A stretch of 12,736 bases of DNA from an uncultured Clostridia bacterium (GCA_958419945.1 CATZIC010000057.1:1-12736); one strand, 5' to 3'; positions 6,071-12,577 are shown, numbered from the stretch's first letter. Notes: a model not told the origin generated them from the sequence alone. Program-made: numbers and translations.

Positions 6071-7561
6071 ATGGCGGAAAAAATCATTGAGCTTAAAAAA
6101 GTAAGTAAAATCTATGACGGCACGGCTGTCGTCGACAACATCGACCTTTACATAAGAAAAGGCGAGTTCGTAACCCTTCTTGGTCCGTCGGGTTGCGGTA
6201 AAACCACAACGCTGCGTATGATAGCCGGGTTCGAAAAGCCCGATGGCGGTGAAATCCTTCTTAACGGAAAGGATATCACGCAAATACCGCCTTATTTAAG
6301 ACCTATCAACACGGTTTTTCAGCGTTACGCATTGTTTCCGCACCTTAACGTATACGACAATATCGCATACGGGCTGAAATTAAAGAAGGTCAAAAACGTT
6401 TATGAGGACAAAAATGGTAAGCAAGTAGTAAAATACGAAAAACTTTCCAAAAAGGCCATAGACGAAAAGGTTTCAAAGGCCCTTAAGATGGTTGACCTCG
6501 AAGAGTTTGAAAAGAGAGACGTAACCACCCTTTCCGGCGGACAGCAGCAGCGTATAGCGATAGCCCGTGCAATCGTAAACGAACCGCAAATTTTGCTCCT
6601 CGACGAGCCTTTAGGCGCATTAGACCTTAAAATGCGTCAGGATATGCAGCTTGAACTTAAAGAAATGCACAAAAAGCTTGGCATTACCTTTATTTACGTT
6701 ACGCACGACCAGGAAGAAGCGCTTACCATGAGCGACACAATAGTGGTAATGAACGACGGCGTTATTCAGCAGATAGGCACCCCAAAAGACATTTATAACG
6801 AACCTAAAAACTCATTCGTTGCGGACTTTATCGGCGAAAGCAATATTATGAGCGGAACCATAGTCGGCGACAGAAAGGTAAGATTTATCGGCCACGTTTT
6901 CGATATGGTTGATGACTTCGAACTACATGAAAAGGTAGACGTAGTCGTTCGCCCCGAAGATATTTATATCGTAAACAAAGATAAAGGCCAGGTAAACGGC
7001 AAGATAATTTCTTCCATATTTAAAGGCGTGCATTATGAAATGACTTTCTTGGTCGGAAAAACCGAAATCGTCATTCAGGACACCATGGAAAGAGAGGTAG
7101 GCGAAGAAGTAAGTATCATTATTAAGCCGGACGATATCCATATCATGAAAAAGGAATACCTTGTAAACGCTTACGACGGCTTTATCACAAAGGACAACCG
7201 CGTTGCTTTTGCCGAAGGTGAGTTCGACTGCGACGTAACGACCCTTTATCCCGGTTCACACCTTGACGAAGAGGGCTATCTTATTACCGCAGACAATCAA
7301 AAACTCGACCTTACTGACACCCCTGTAAAGGTAGAAGTGCCTCTTGATAAAATCGAAATTATCGACAATGAAGAGGACGGCACCGTCAGCGGCGAAATCA
7401 TTTCCATTATTTATAAAGGCGACCACTATCAGGTCATTATCCGTACGCCTGAAGAAGAAGAGGATTTCGTAGTCGATACCGAATACCTCTGGAACGAAAA
7501 CGACAAGGTAAGCATAAAAATCGACCCCAAAGATATTACGCTTAAACTCAAGGTGAAGTAA
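6071..7561 (+). CDS. potA: spermidine/putrescine ABC transporter ATP-binding protein PotA
   Basis: ATPase of the PotABCD polyamine importer, acting on the inner face of the membrane. The nucleotide-binding domain is complete: Walker A GPSGCGKT (38-45), Q-loop Q84 in VFQRYALFP, signature LSGGQQQR (154-161), Walker B LLLDEP (175-180), D-loop GALD (182-185), H-loop H212. At 496 residues it is over 100 longer than typical PotA (about 350-380). There is an insertion at about 104-133 in the helical subdomain. The C-terminal TOBE-like region is duplicated: about 289-357 and 419-491 align with each other (KIISSIFKGVHYE versus EIISIIYKGDHYQ). AAAGGAG at 6054-6060 precedes ATG by ten bases. potB starts one base after the stop. 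PotA is preferred over other CUT1-type ATPases because of the downstream potBCD genes. Confidence 0.93.
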   Translation: MAEKIIELKKVSKIYDGTAVVDNIDLYIRKGEFVTLLGPSGCGKTTTLRMIAGFEKPDGGEILLNGKDITQIPPYLRPINTVFQRYALFPHLNVYDNIAYGLKLKKVKNVYEDKNGKQVVKYEKLSKKAIDEKVSKALKMVDLEEFEKRDVTTLSGGQQQRIAIARAIVNEPQILLLDEPLGALDLKMRQDMQLELKEMHKKLGITFIYVTHDQEEALTMSDTIVVMNDGVIQQIGTPKDIYNEPKNSFVADFIGESNIMSGTIVGDRKVRFIGHVFDMVDDFELHEKVDVVVRPEDIYIVNKDKGQVNGKIISSIFKGVHYEMTFLVGKTEIVIQDTMEREVGEEVSIIIKPDDIHIMKKEYLVNAYDGFITKDNRVAFAEGEFDCDVTTLYPGSHLDEEGYLITADNQKLDLTDTPVKVEVPLDKIEIIDNEEDGTVSGEIISIIYKGDHYQVIIRTPEEEEDFVVDTEYLWNENDKVSIKIDPKDITLKLKVK

Positions 7562-7562
7562 A

Positions 7563-8387
7563 ATGGGAATGGCTTTAAGATTTTCAAGGAAGCATCTGGG
7601 AATACCTTACGCCCTTTTCTTGGCGGTATTCGTGCTGTTTCCGCTTATATTGATAGTAATTTACGCCTTTACAGACGCAAACGGCGTGCCCACCATCCAC
7701 AATTTTACTGATTTCTTCTCAAGAAGTTCAAATCTTTACGTTTTACTTATAAGTTTTGCGCTCGCGGTCCTGACGACGGCTATATGCCTTGTAATTGCAT
7801 ATCCCGTTGCCTACATTTTATCGAGAAGCGGCGCAAAAAAGAGAAGCGTGTATCTACTTCTGTTCATACTTCCCATGTGGATTAACTTCGTGTTAAGAAC
7901 CGCCGCAATGAAGGAACTTTTGTTCGCTCTTGACTCTATAGGACTGTATAACGTTACCGAAATGTATTTTGTGAACACCGTAATAGGTATGGTTTACGAC
8001 TATCTGCCGTTTACCATACTTCCCATCTACACGGTGCTAATAAAGATTGACAAGAACGTTATCGAGGCGTCAAACGACCTGGGCGCAAATTCCGCACAGA
8101 CCTTTTTAAGAACCACACTTCCTTTGTCCATGCCGGGCATCGTAAGCGCCATAACAATGGTACTTCTGCCGACTACAACGAGTTACGTTATCTCCGATAC
8201 CCTCGGCCACAGCAAAGTAACCATTATCGGCAAACTTATCGAAAATCAGTTCAATATAGGAACCGCAGACAGCTGGCACACAGGCTCCGCAATTTCCCTA
8301 ATATTACTGTTTTTCATATTCGGCACCATGATTTTAACCGGTAAGTTTACCGAAAATACAAATACGAGAGGTAGCGGATTATGGTAA
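7563..8387 (+). CDS. potB: spermidine/putrescine ABC transporter permease PotB
   Basis: Integral membrane permease of the polyamine importer, 274 residues, normal for PotB. Six hydrophobic segments can be seen (roughly residues 14-36, 58-86, 95-112, 135-160, 190-210, 243-261). The cytoplasmic EAA loop that contacts the ATPase is EASNDLGANSAQTFLRTTLP (168-187). The SDTLGHSKVTIIGKLI stretch after it is typical of PotB. AAGGTGA, inside the end of potA, lies six bases before ATG 7563, so translation is coupled to potA. The gene overlaps potC by seven bases. A second ATG two codons downstream is a possible alternative start. Confidence 0.93.
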   Translation: MGMALRFSRKHLGIPYALFLAVFVLFPLILIVIYAFTDANGVPTIHNFTDFFSRSSNLYVLLISFALAVLTTAICLVIAYPVAYILSRSGAKKRSVYLLLFILPMWINFVLRTAAMKELLFALDSIGLYNVTEMYFVNTVIGMVYDYLPFTILPIYTVLIKIDKNVIEASNDLGANSAQTFLRTTLPLSMPGIVSAITMVLLPTTTSYVISDTLGHSKVTIIGKLIENQFNIGTADSWHTGSAISLILLFFIFGTMILTGKFTENTNTRGSGLW

Positions 8388-9187
8388 AAAAGATACTTCG
8401 TTCCACCTATTTGTGGCTTATTCTGATATTTTTGTACGCACCCGTGGTGCTGCTCGTCGTGTACAGCTTCAACGCTTCCACCGAAATCGGAAGTTGGTCG
8501 AAGGAATGGAATTTTTCCCTTTACAAAATGCTGTTTACGGACAGTAAGATACTCGGTGCAATCAAAAACACACTGCTTTTAGCGCTTTCTTCCGCAACGA
8601 TTTCCACCGTTTTGGGCACTATCGGCGCAATCGGAATGTTTTATTCCAAACCGAGAACTTTCAGACTTTTTAACACCGTAACGCAGATTCCTATCGTAAA
8701 TGCGGAAATAGTTACCGCAATATCGTTGGCGCTTGTTTGCTCTATGCTGCTGTTTCCGAGAACTTACGGCTCGCTACTTCTTGCGCACGTGGTTCTTACC
8801 TTCCCGTTCGTGGTAACAAGCGTGCTTCCGAAGCTCAAACAAATGGATCCCAATCTTTACGAGGCGGGGTTAGATCTCGGCGCGTCGCCCATAAAGGCGC
8901 TGTTTACCATAACCATACCGGAAATTTTACCGGGCATTGCGTCGGGTTTCATGCTCGCAATTACGTTATCGCTTGACGATTATATCATTACAAACTTCAC
9001 GAAACCTTCTACCATAGACACCATTTCCACGTACGCCTACAACGCATACGCCAAAAACTCCGCAAACACCTCAATACCTGCGCTCCGTGCGCTTTCTGCG
9101 ATTATCTTTGCGGTAATAATTATCTCGGTCGTTGCGGTAAATCTTTCGGCAAATAAGACCGTCAAGGAAAGGGAGGCGAGCAAATGA
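8381..9187 (+). CDS. potC: spermidine/putrescine ABC transporter permease PotC
   Basis: Second membrane permease, pairing with PotB to form the translocation path. It has 268 residues, as usual for PotC. The N-terminal segment (about 9-30), a further set of hydrophobic stretches and the C-terminal segment (about 237-256) give about six membrane helices. The EAA loop is EAGLDLGASPIKALFTITIP (161-180). The following LSLDDYIITNFT motif (197-207) is characteristic of PotC. The start overlaps the end of potB by seven bases and the stop overlaps potD in ATGA, so the genes are translationally coupled. Confidence 0.93.
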   Translation: MVKKILRSTYLWLILIFLYAPVVLLVVYSFNASTEIGSWSKEWNFSLYKMLFTDSKILGAIKNTLLLALSSATISTVLGTIGAIGMFYSKPRTFRLFNTVTQIPIVNAEIVTAISLALVCSMLLFPRTYGSLLLAHVVLTFPFVVTSVLPKLKQMDPNLYEAGLDLGASPIKALFTITIPEILPGIASGFMLAITLSLDDYIITNFTKPSTIDTISTYAYNAYAKNSANTSIPALRALSAIIFAVIIISVVAVNLSANKTVKEREASK

Positions 9188-10977
9188 AAAAAATTCTTTC
9201 CATAATAATTGCAGCCGTTTTATGTAGCGCAATAGTGCTGTATTCTCTTTCCGGCGTGGACTTTTCAAACCAAGCAAGCGACGTTGAAATTCTCAGAATC
9301 TACAACTGGGAGGAATACATATCCGAGTCCGATACCAACAAAATCGAGTGGTCGGATTATTTGTCCGGGGAGTACGAACTCGACGAAGAGGACGAATACG
9401 TCGACCTTATATATCTTTTCGAGTCCTACTGCCGTGAAGTACTTCATCGCAACGTAAAAGTGGAATACTCGACGTTCGGCACCAACGAAAACATGTACAA
9501 CGAACTTAACCTTTCCAAAAAGGAAAGCGGCGGCAAGGTCAGTTATTCTTACGACCTCGTTTGCCCGTCGGAATACATGCTTTTAAAGATGATGAAAGAG
9601 GATATGTTAGAGCCTTTGTCGGAAGCCGAAAACCGCTCCGACGTAAGCGTTTACGACGAAAGTTCTTCCGAGTACATAAGAAACCTTTTCAAAAACCTTA
9701 AAATTCAGTGCGCGGACGGCACTGAAAAGTGTATTTACGATTACGCAACCTGCTATATGTGGGGGACGATGGGCTACGTTTATAATCCCGAACTGGTCGA
9801 CGCCGAAGCCGCCAAACACTGGTCGCTTTTATGGGACGACCGCTATAAGGGCGGCGGAACCATTAAAGACAGCGTAAGAGACAGTTACATTTTAGCGCTC
9901 GGTTACGTTTATAAGGACGAACTTGCCGAGGTTAAGCAAAAATACGACAACGGCGAGATTTCCGCCACCGAATACAACGCCACTTTAACGGAAATTTACA
10001 ACCGCACCGACGATGAATCGATCAGAAAGTCAGGCGAGGTTTTGACCTCTTTAAAAGACAGATTGTATGGCTACGAGGTCGACAGCGGTAAAAAGGATAT
10101 GGCGCAAGGAAAAATTCTTATAAACTTTGCCTGGAGCGGCGACGCCGTTTACACCATGGATTTTGCCGAAGAAATGAGCGACGGAGAGGTTTGCCTGGAA
10201 TACGCCGTTCCCGAAGAAGGAAGCAATATTTTCTTCGACGGCTGGGCAATGCCCAAAGGCGCAAACAAGGAACTTGCAAGAGAGTTTATAAACTTCGTCT
10301 CAAGGCCGGAATCTGCTTGCCTTAACATGAATTATATCGGTTACACTTCTTCGATAGCCGGCGACGTTATGTTTGAAAACGCTTTGGATTGGTACGGCAC
10401 CTACGTGCTTGTAGACTCTGACGAAACCGACGAAGAGGCGATAGAACTTGACGGAAAGTATTATAGCGAAGTCTACTTCGGAGACCTCGACGAGGCGCAA
10501 ATGAACGAAATGTTGGTTTCCGACGGCGTTTACAAGGTAAACTATCCCGAATACGACGAGGACTACAACGTTATCGGTTTTTCGGAAGAGGAAATCGAAA
10601 TTTTCGCAACAGATTTGTCCTATTTCTTCAATACCGTGCCCGAGGGCGACGAAAATTACGTGGAATATATCATGTATTCCGAGGAAAAAGGCCGTCAGTG
10701 CGAAACCCAATACCCCGGTTTTGACGTAATTACCCGCTGTACGGTTATGAAGTGCTTTTCGGATGACGAAATAAGAAGCCTTAACAATATGTGGGAAACC
10801 GCTAAAGTAGGCGACGCGTCCTTAGGAAGATTGCTTTTGATTATCGGAATAGTTATTTTGCTTACGGTAGCGGCGGCGGTTATAGTCATACTTTACCGCA
10901 AGGACGTTATTAAGCGTGTAAACACGCACAAAAACCTTAAACTTATTTCCACCGAGGAAGTAAATAATTGCCGATAA
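9184..10977 (+). CDS. potD: spermidine/putrescine-binding protein PotD, enlarged and tail-anchored
   Basis: Substrate-binding protein that delivers polyamine to PotBC on the outer face of the membrane. PotD family motifs: LRIYNWEEYI (37-46), VEYSTFGTNENMYNEL (93-108), YDLVCPSEYMLLKMM (123-137), YMWGTMGYVYN (191-201), WSLLWDDRYKGGGTIKDS (213-230), FAWSGDAVY (315-323), and FFDGWAMPKGA followed by NFVSRPESACL (350-380). At 597 residues it is much longer than the usual 340-360. Extra segments lie near 50-85, 244-280 and about 400-500, mostly acidic. An N-terminal hydrophobic segment (about 4-22) serves for export. The only cysteine there (C14) does not make a lipobox. Instead a strong transmembrane helix lies at about 548-571, with a basic tail to 597. 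AAAGGGAGG at 9168-9176 precedes ATG, which overlaps the potC stop. Confidence 0.9.
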   Translation: MKKILSIIIAAVLCSAIVLYSLSGVDFSNQASDVEILRIYNWEEYISESDTNKIEWSDYLSGEYELDEEDEYVDLIYLFESYCREVLHRNVKVEYSTFGTNENMYNELNLSKKESGGKVSYSYDLVCPSEYMLLKMMKEDMLEPLSEAENRSDVSVYDESSSEYIRNLFKNLKIQCADGTEKCIYDYATCYMWGTMGYVYNPELVDAEAAKHWSLLWDDRYKGGGTIKDSVRDSYILALGYVYKDELAEVKQKYDNGEISATEYNATLTEIYNRTDDESIRKSGEVLTSLKDRLYGYEVDSGKKDMAQGKILINFAWSGDAVYTMDFAEEMSDGEVCLEYAVPEEGSNIFFDGWAMPKGANKELAREFINFVSRPESACLNMNYIGYTSSIAGDVMFENALDWYGTYVLVDSDETDEEAIELDGKYYSEVYFGDLDEAQMNEMLVSDGVYKVNYPEYDEDYNVIGFSEEEIEIFATDLSYFFNTVPEGDENYVEYIMYSEEKGRQCETQYPGFDVITRCTVMKCFSDDEIRSLNNMWETAKVGDASLGRLLLIIGIVILLTVAAAVIVILYRKDVIKRVNTHKNLKLISTEEVNNCR

Positions 10978-10987
10978 TAAATTACGC

Positions 10988-11055
10988 GTCATACTCCGCG
11001 AAAGACGCGGTTATGCGTGCTTAGCACGCATAAGCAAGGAAACTTGCTGTATGAC
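10988..11055 (+). other. possible four-way-junction RNA/DNA structure after potD
   Basis: An outer stem GTCATAC (10988-10994) with GTATGAC (11049-11055) encloses three adjacent hairpins. These are CCGCG-AAAGA-CGCGG (10996-11010), TTATGCGTGC-TTA-GCACGCATAA (11011-11033) and GCAAG-GAAA-CTTGC (11034-11047, with a GNRA loop). Almost no bases are left unpaired between the arms. An alternative stem CGCGTC (10985-10990) with GACGCG (11004-11009) would exclude the outer stem and first arm. It could be a structured RNA, a dispersed repeat, or the terminator region of the pot operon. Confidence 0.5.
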
Positions 11056-11073
11056 ACCTAATTTGTCGACGGC

Positions 11074-11105
11074 GTAAATTTGCCCTTGCAAGCAAGCAAA
11101 TTTAC
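11074..11105 (+). other. 10-bp hairpin
   Basis: GTAAATTTGC (11074-11083) pairs perfectly with GCAAATTTAC (11096-11105) around a 12-base loop. No T-run follows, so it is not a standard terminator. Confidence 0.5.
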
Positions 11106-11114
11106 TTCTTGAAT

Positions 11115-11134
11115 GGGCTTATAGGCGGACTTTT
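11115..11134 (-). repeat. dispersed repeat, fragment (copy 3)
   Basis: GGGCTTATAGGCGGACTTTT, the reverse complement of the first part of the repeat seen at 4802-4827 and 5101-5127. Confidence 0.5.
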
Positions 11135-11145
11135 CGCCAAATATG

Positions 11146-11184
11146 AGGGCTGAAGCAAGTTTGTAAAAAACTCGCTTCAGCCCT
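11146..11184 (+). terminator. long hairpin, possible terminator of the pot operon
   Basis: AGGGCTGAAGC (11146-11156) pairs with GCTTCAGCCCT (11174-11184), and AGTTT (11058+100 = 11158-11162) with AAACT (11168-11172), with one A-C mismatch between the two blocks. That gives 16 base pairs around a 5-base loop. Only TTT follows, so termination may be weak. Confidence 0.45.
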
Positions 11185-11204
11185 TTGCCATAATCTATTC
11201 TCCC

Positions 11205-11287
11205 CGTCATTGCGAGGAGCTTTAGCTCCGTAGCAAGCCAGACGAGTAGCGCTTTTTACACGATAACGGGCTTATATGCGGACTTTT
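11205..11287. repeat. long dispersed repeat, copy A (CGTCATTGCGAGGAGC type)
   Basis: Starts CGTCATTGCGAGGAGC, continues through CCAGACGAGTAGC and CTTTTTACACGATAAC, and ends GGCTTATATGCGGACTTTT. Its right end is the reverse complement of the repeat at 4802-4827. The CGTCATTGCGAGGAGC start is a well-known intergenic repeat type in many bacteria. This copy reads AGCTTTAGCTCC where copy B reads AGCAAAGCGACG. Confidence 0.75.
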
Positions 11288-11349
11288 AATCATTAAGGTT
11301 GTTTCAAAAAGCAAGTTTAAATCGTCATTGTGAGGCAACTTACTCCTTC

Positions 11350-11430
11350 CGTCATTGCGAGGAGCAAAGCGACGAAGCAATCCAGACGAGTAGCACTTTT
11401 TACACGATAACAGGCTTATATACGGACTTT
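11350..11430. repeat. long dispersed repeat, copy B
   Basis: Same orientation and nearly the same sequence as 11205-11287 over about 80 bases, with differences concentrated in the AGCAAAGCGACGAAGC segment. A partial third start (CGTCATTGTGAGG) lies at 11323-11335. Translated, this repeat yields the peptide HCEEQSDEAIQ, familiar as a spurious ORF in many genomes. Confidence 0.75.
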
Positions 11431-11661
11431 CGGTGTTTTTTCACTAATTTTTTACTGTTTCATTTGTCCGTTTTTATTATAATAACGTGAAGACGGTAGG
11501 CAGAAACTTGAATTGATAAATTAGTTTAAATTTAACGTTCACCGTACAAGTTTTTTGATAAGCGGTAGCACTTTATTTTCACTAAATAGGAAAAATCCTT
11601 ATAAAAACAGGGGATGAAAGGCTTTTTTTGATAGTATAAGACTACAAAAATCGGCGTTGAC

Positions 11662-11692
11662 AAAATAAATCGTCAAAATGATTTATTTTTTT
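11662..11692 (+). terminator. AT-rich hairpin with T-run before the tRNA promoter
   Basis: AAAATAAATC (11662-11671) pairs with GATTTATTTT (11680-11689), followed by more T. It may insulate the tRNA operon from upstream transcription. The stem has only one G-C pair, so activity is uncertain. Confidence 0.35.
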
Positions 11693-11712
11693 AAAAAATG
11701 TGAATTAATCGT

Positions 11713-11741
11713 TTGACAATAGAAAATTCATTTGTTATAAT
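11713..11741 (+). promoter_or_regulatory. promoter of the tRNA cluster (TTGACA-17-TATAAT)
   Basis: Perfect TTGACA (11713-11718) and TATAAT (11736-11741) with a 17-base spacer. The start is expected near 11748, about 14 bases before tRNA-Gly. It probably drives all seven tRNA genes. Confidence 0.88.
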
Positions 11742-11761
11742 TTTTGAGCATTGTGTGAAGT

Positions 11762-11835
11762 GCGGGTGTAGTTCAATGGTAGAACACCAGCCTTCCAAGC
11801 TGGTTGCGTGGGTCCGATTCCCATCACCCGCTCCA
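11762..11835 (+). tRNA. tRNA-Gly(TCC)
   Basis: Acceptor GCGGGTG pairs with CACCCGC, discriminator T, encoded CCA. The anticodon arm is CCAGC-CTTCCAA-GCTGG, anticodon TCC. The T-loop reads TCCGATT, not TTCGATT, so the normally invariant U55 is C. Confidence 0.95.
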
Positions 11836-11875
11836 TAATCTTATTGGAGTATCCGCACACAAGCTATGCTTTAAT

Positions 11876-11952
11876 GCTCCTGTAGCTCAGTCGGATAGAG
11901 CAACGGCCTTCTAAGCCGTGTGTCGGGGGTTCGAATCCCTCCAGGTGCGCCA
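11876..11952 (+). tRNA. tRNA-Arg(TCT)
   Basis: Anticodon arm ACGGC-CTTCTAA-GCCGT, anticodon TCT. T-arm GGGGG-TTCGAAT-CCCTC, discriminator G, encoded CCA. The acceptor stem GCTCCTG against CAGGTGC has a T3-T70 mismatch where most such tRNAs have a pair. Confidence 0.94.
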
Positions 11953-11965
11953 TTTTAGTTGGTAT

Positions 11966-12043
11966 GGCGAGAGTCGCCCAGTTGGTTAGAGCGCCAGATT
12001 GTGGTCCTGGAGGTCGTGGGTTCGAATCCCATCTCTCGCCCCA
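11966..12043 (+). tRNA. tRNA-His(GTG) with encoded G-1
   Basis: Acceptor GCGAGAG pairs with CTCTCGC, plus the encoded extra G at -1 opposite C73 that marks tRNA-His. Anticodon loop TTGTGGT, anticodon GTG. CCA is encoded. There is an A31-C39 mismatch at the base of the anticodon loop. Confidence 0.95.
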
Positions 12044-12055
12044 TTACCTTTTTAT

Positions 12056-12130
12056 TGGGGTGTCGCCAAGCGGTAAGGCACGGGATTTTGATTCCCGCAT
12101 CCGTAGGTTCAAATCCTGCCACCCCAGCCA
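12056..12130 (+). tRNA. tRNA-Gln(TTG)
   Basis: Acceptor TGGGGTG pairs with CACCCCA, discriminator G, encoded CCA. Anticodon arm CGGGA-TTTTGAT-TCCCG, anticodon TTG. Confidence 0.96.
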
Positions 12131-12168
12131 ATAAGTTTTATCGCTTTTAATATATATAAAGCCTTTTC

Positions 12169-12244
12169 GGTCCACTAGCTCAGGCGGTAGAGCACGTGAC
12201 TTTTAATCACGGTGTCCGGGGTTCGAGTCCCCGGTGGATCACCA
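12169..12244 (+). tRNA. tRNA-Lys(TTT)
   Basis: Acceptor GGTCCAC pairs with GTGGATC (one G-T wobble), discriminator A, encoded CCA. Anticodon arm CGTGA-CTTTTAA-TCACG, anticodon TTT. Only two bases separate it from the next tRNA. Confidence 0.96.
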
Positions 12245-12246
12245 TC

Positions 12247-12322
12247 GGACCATTAGCTCAGTTGGCAGAGCACCTGACTCTTAATCAGGGTGTCCGGGGT
12301 TCGAGCCCCCGATGGTCCACCA
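12247..12322 (+). tRNA. tRNA-Lys(CTT)
   Basis: Acceptor GGACCAT pairs with ATGGTCC, discriminator A, encoded CCA. Anticodon arm CCTGA-CTCTTAA-TCAGG, anticodon CTT. It closely resembles the neighbouring tRNA-Lys(TTT), which suggests a tandem duplication with anticodon change. Confidence 0.96.
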
Positions 12323-12372
12323 ATTTACCCTGTTTCTACATTTAGCGTAGGGGCAGGATAAATTTTTATATC

Positions 12373-12389
12373 GGGCTTAAAATTAGCCC
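12373..12389 (+). other. hairpin in the Lys-Leu spacer
   Basis: GGGCT (12373-12377) pairs with AGCCC (12385-12389) around seven bases. Just before it, TTTACCCTG and CAGGATAAA (12325-12359) also pair with one mismatch and are followed by TTTTT. These may be tRNA-processing spacers or a weak internal terminator before tRNA-Leu. Confidence 0.35.
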
Positions 12390-12397
12390 AAAATTTT

Positions 12398-12481
12398 GCG
12401 GATGTGGCGAAACTGGCAGACGCGTAAGACTTAGGATCTTATGTCCTCGACGTGGGGGTTCAAGTCCTCTCATCCGCACCA
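12398..12481 (+). tRNA. tRNA-Leu(TAG)
   Basis: Acceptor GCGGATG pairs with CATCCGC, discriminator A, encoded CCA. Anticodon arm TAAGA-CTTAGGA-TCTTA, anticodon TAG. A class II variable arm (TGTCCTCGACG region) is present. Total 84 bases. Part of its T-arm and acceptor is repeated downstream at 12690-12703. Confidence 0.95.
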
Positions 12482-12518
12482 AAAAAGTAACGGCTTCTAC
12501 GGAAGCCGTTACTTTTTT
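12481..12518 (+). terminator. strong terminator of the tRNA cluster
   Basis: A perfect 17-bp inverted repeat from AAAAAAGTAACGGCTTC (12481-12497) to its complement (12502-12518), with a C(TACG)G UNCG-type tetraloop. The stem ends in six T, and six A lie on the other side, so it can work in both directions. It begins at the last base of the tRNA-Leu CCA. Confidence 0.93.
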
Positions 12519-12544
12519 CATACACTGATAGAGGAGTTGAACGG
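12512..12544 (+). repeat. post-tRNA direct repeat, copy 1
   Basis: C plus T6, then CATACACTGATAGAGG and AGTTGAACGG. The same stretch returns at 12703-12736 with one extra T. Its GATAGAGGAGTTGAAC part (12527-12542) is an imperfect inverted copy of the tRNA-Leu T-arm and acceptor (12458-12474). Confidence 0.85.
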
Positions 12545-12552
12545 CGCGTTAA

Positions 12553-12577
12553 AAAAACAGTCCTGTGGACTGTTTTT
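12553..12577 (+). terminator. terminator-like hairpin inside the repeat unit
   Basis: AAAAACAGTCC (12553-12563) pairs perfectly with GGACTGTTTTT (12567-12577) around TGT. It is bidirectional in form. A second stem GTGCC (12579-12583) with GGCAC (12599-12603) follows directly. Confidence 0.6.

Larger units (their letters stand above)
10978..11761 (+). other. gene-free, hairpin-rich region between potD and the tRNA cluster
   Basis: About 780 bases with no supported gene. From left to right: a possible four-way junction (10988-11055), a 10-bp hairpin (11074-11105), a repeat fragment (11115-11134), a long terminator-like hairpin (11146-11184), two long direct repeats (11205-11287 and 11350-11430), a plain AT-rich stretch (about 11435-11655) in which I see nothing, an AT-rich hairpin (11662-11692), and the tRNA promoter. 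The ORF at 11299-11490 is produced by the repeat. Confidence 0.55.

Noticed and set aside
10985..11430. CRISPR array
   Set aside because: The repeats are long, few, unequal and not regularly spaced; no cas gene is present.
11299..11490. 63-codon plus-strand ORF
   Set aside because: Its sequence HCEEQSDEAIQ is the translation of the dispersed CGTCATTGCGAGG repeat; no ribosome binding site.
11959..12150. 63-codon plus-strand ORF
   Set aside because: It lies across tRNA-His and tRNA-Gln, and its peptide (VGSNPISRP, VGSNPATPA) is the usual false translation of tRNA genes.
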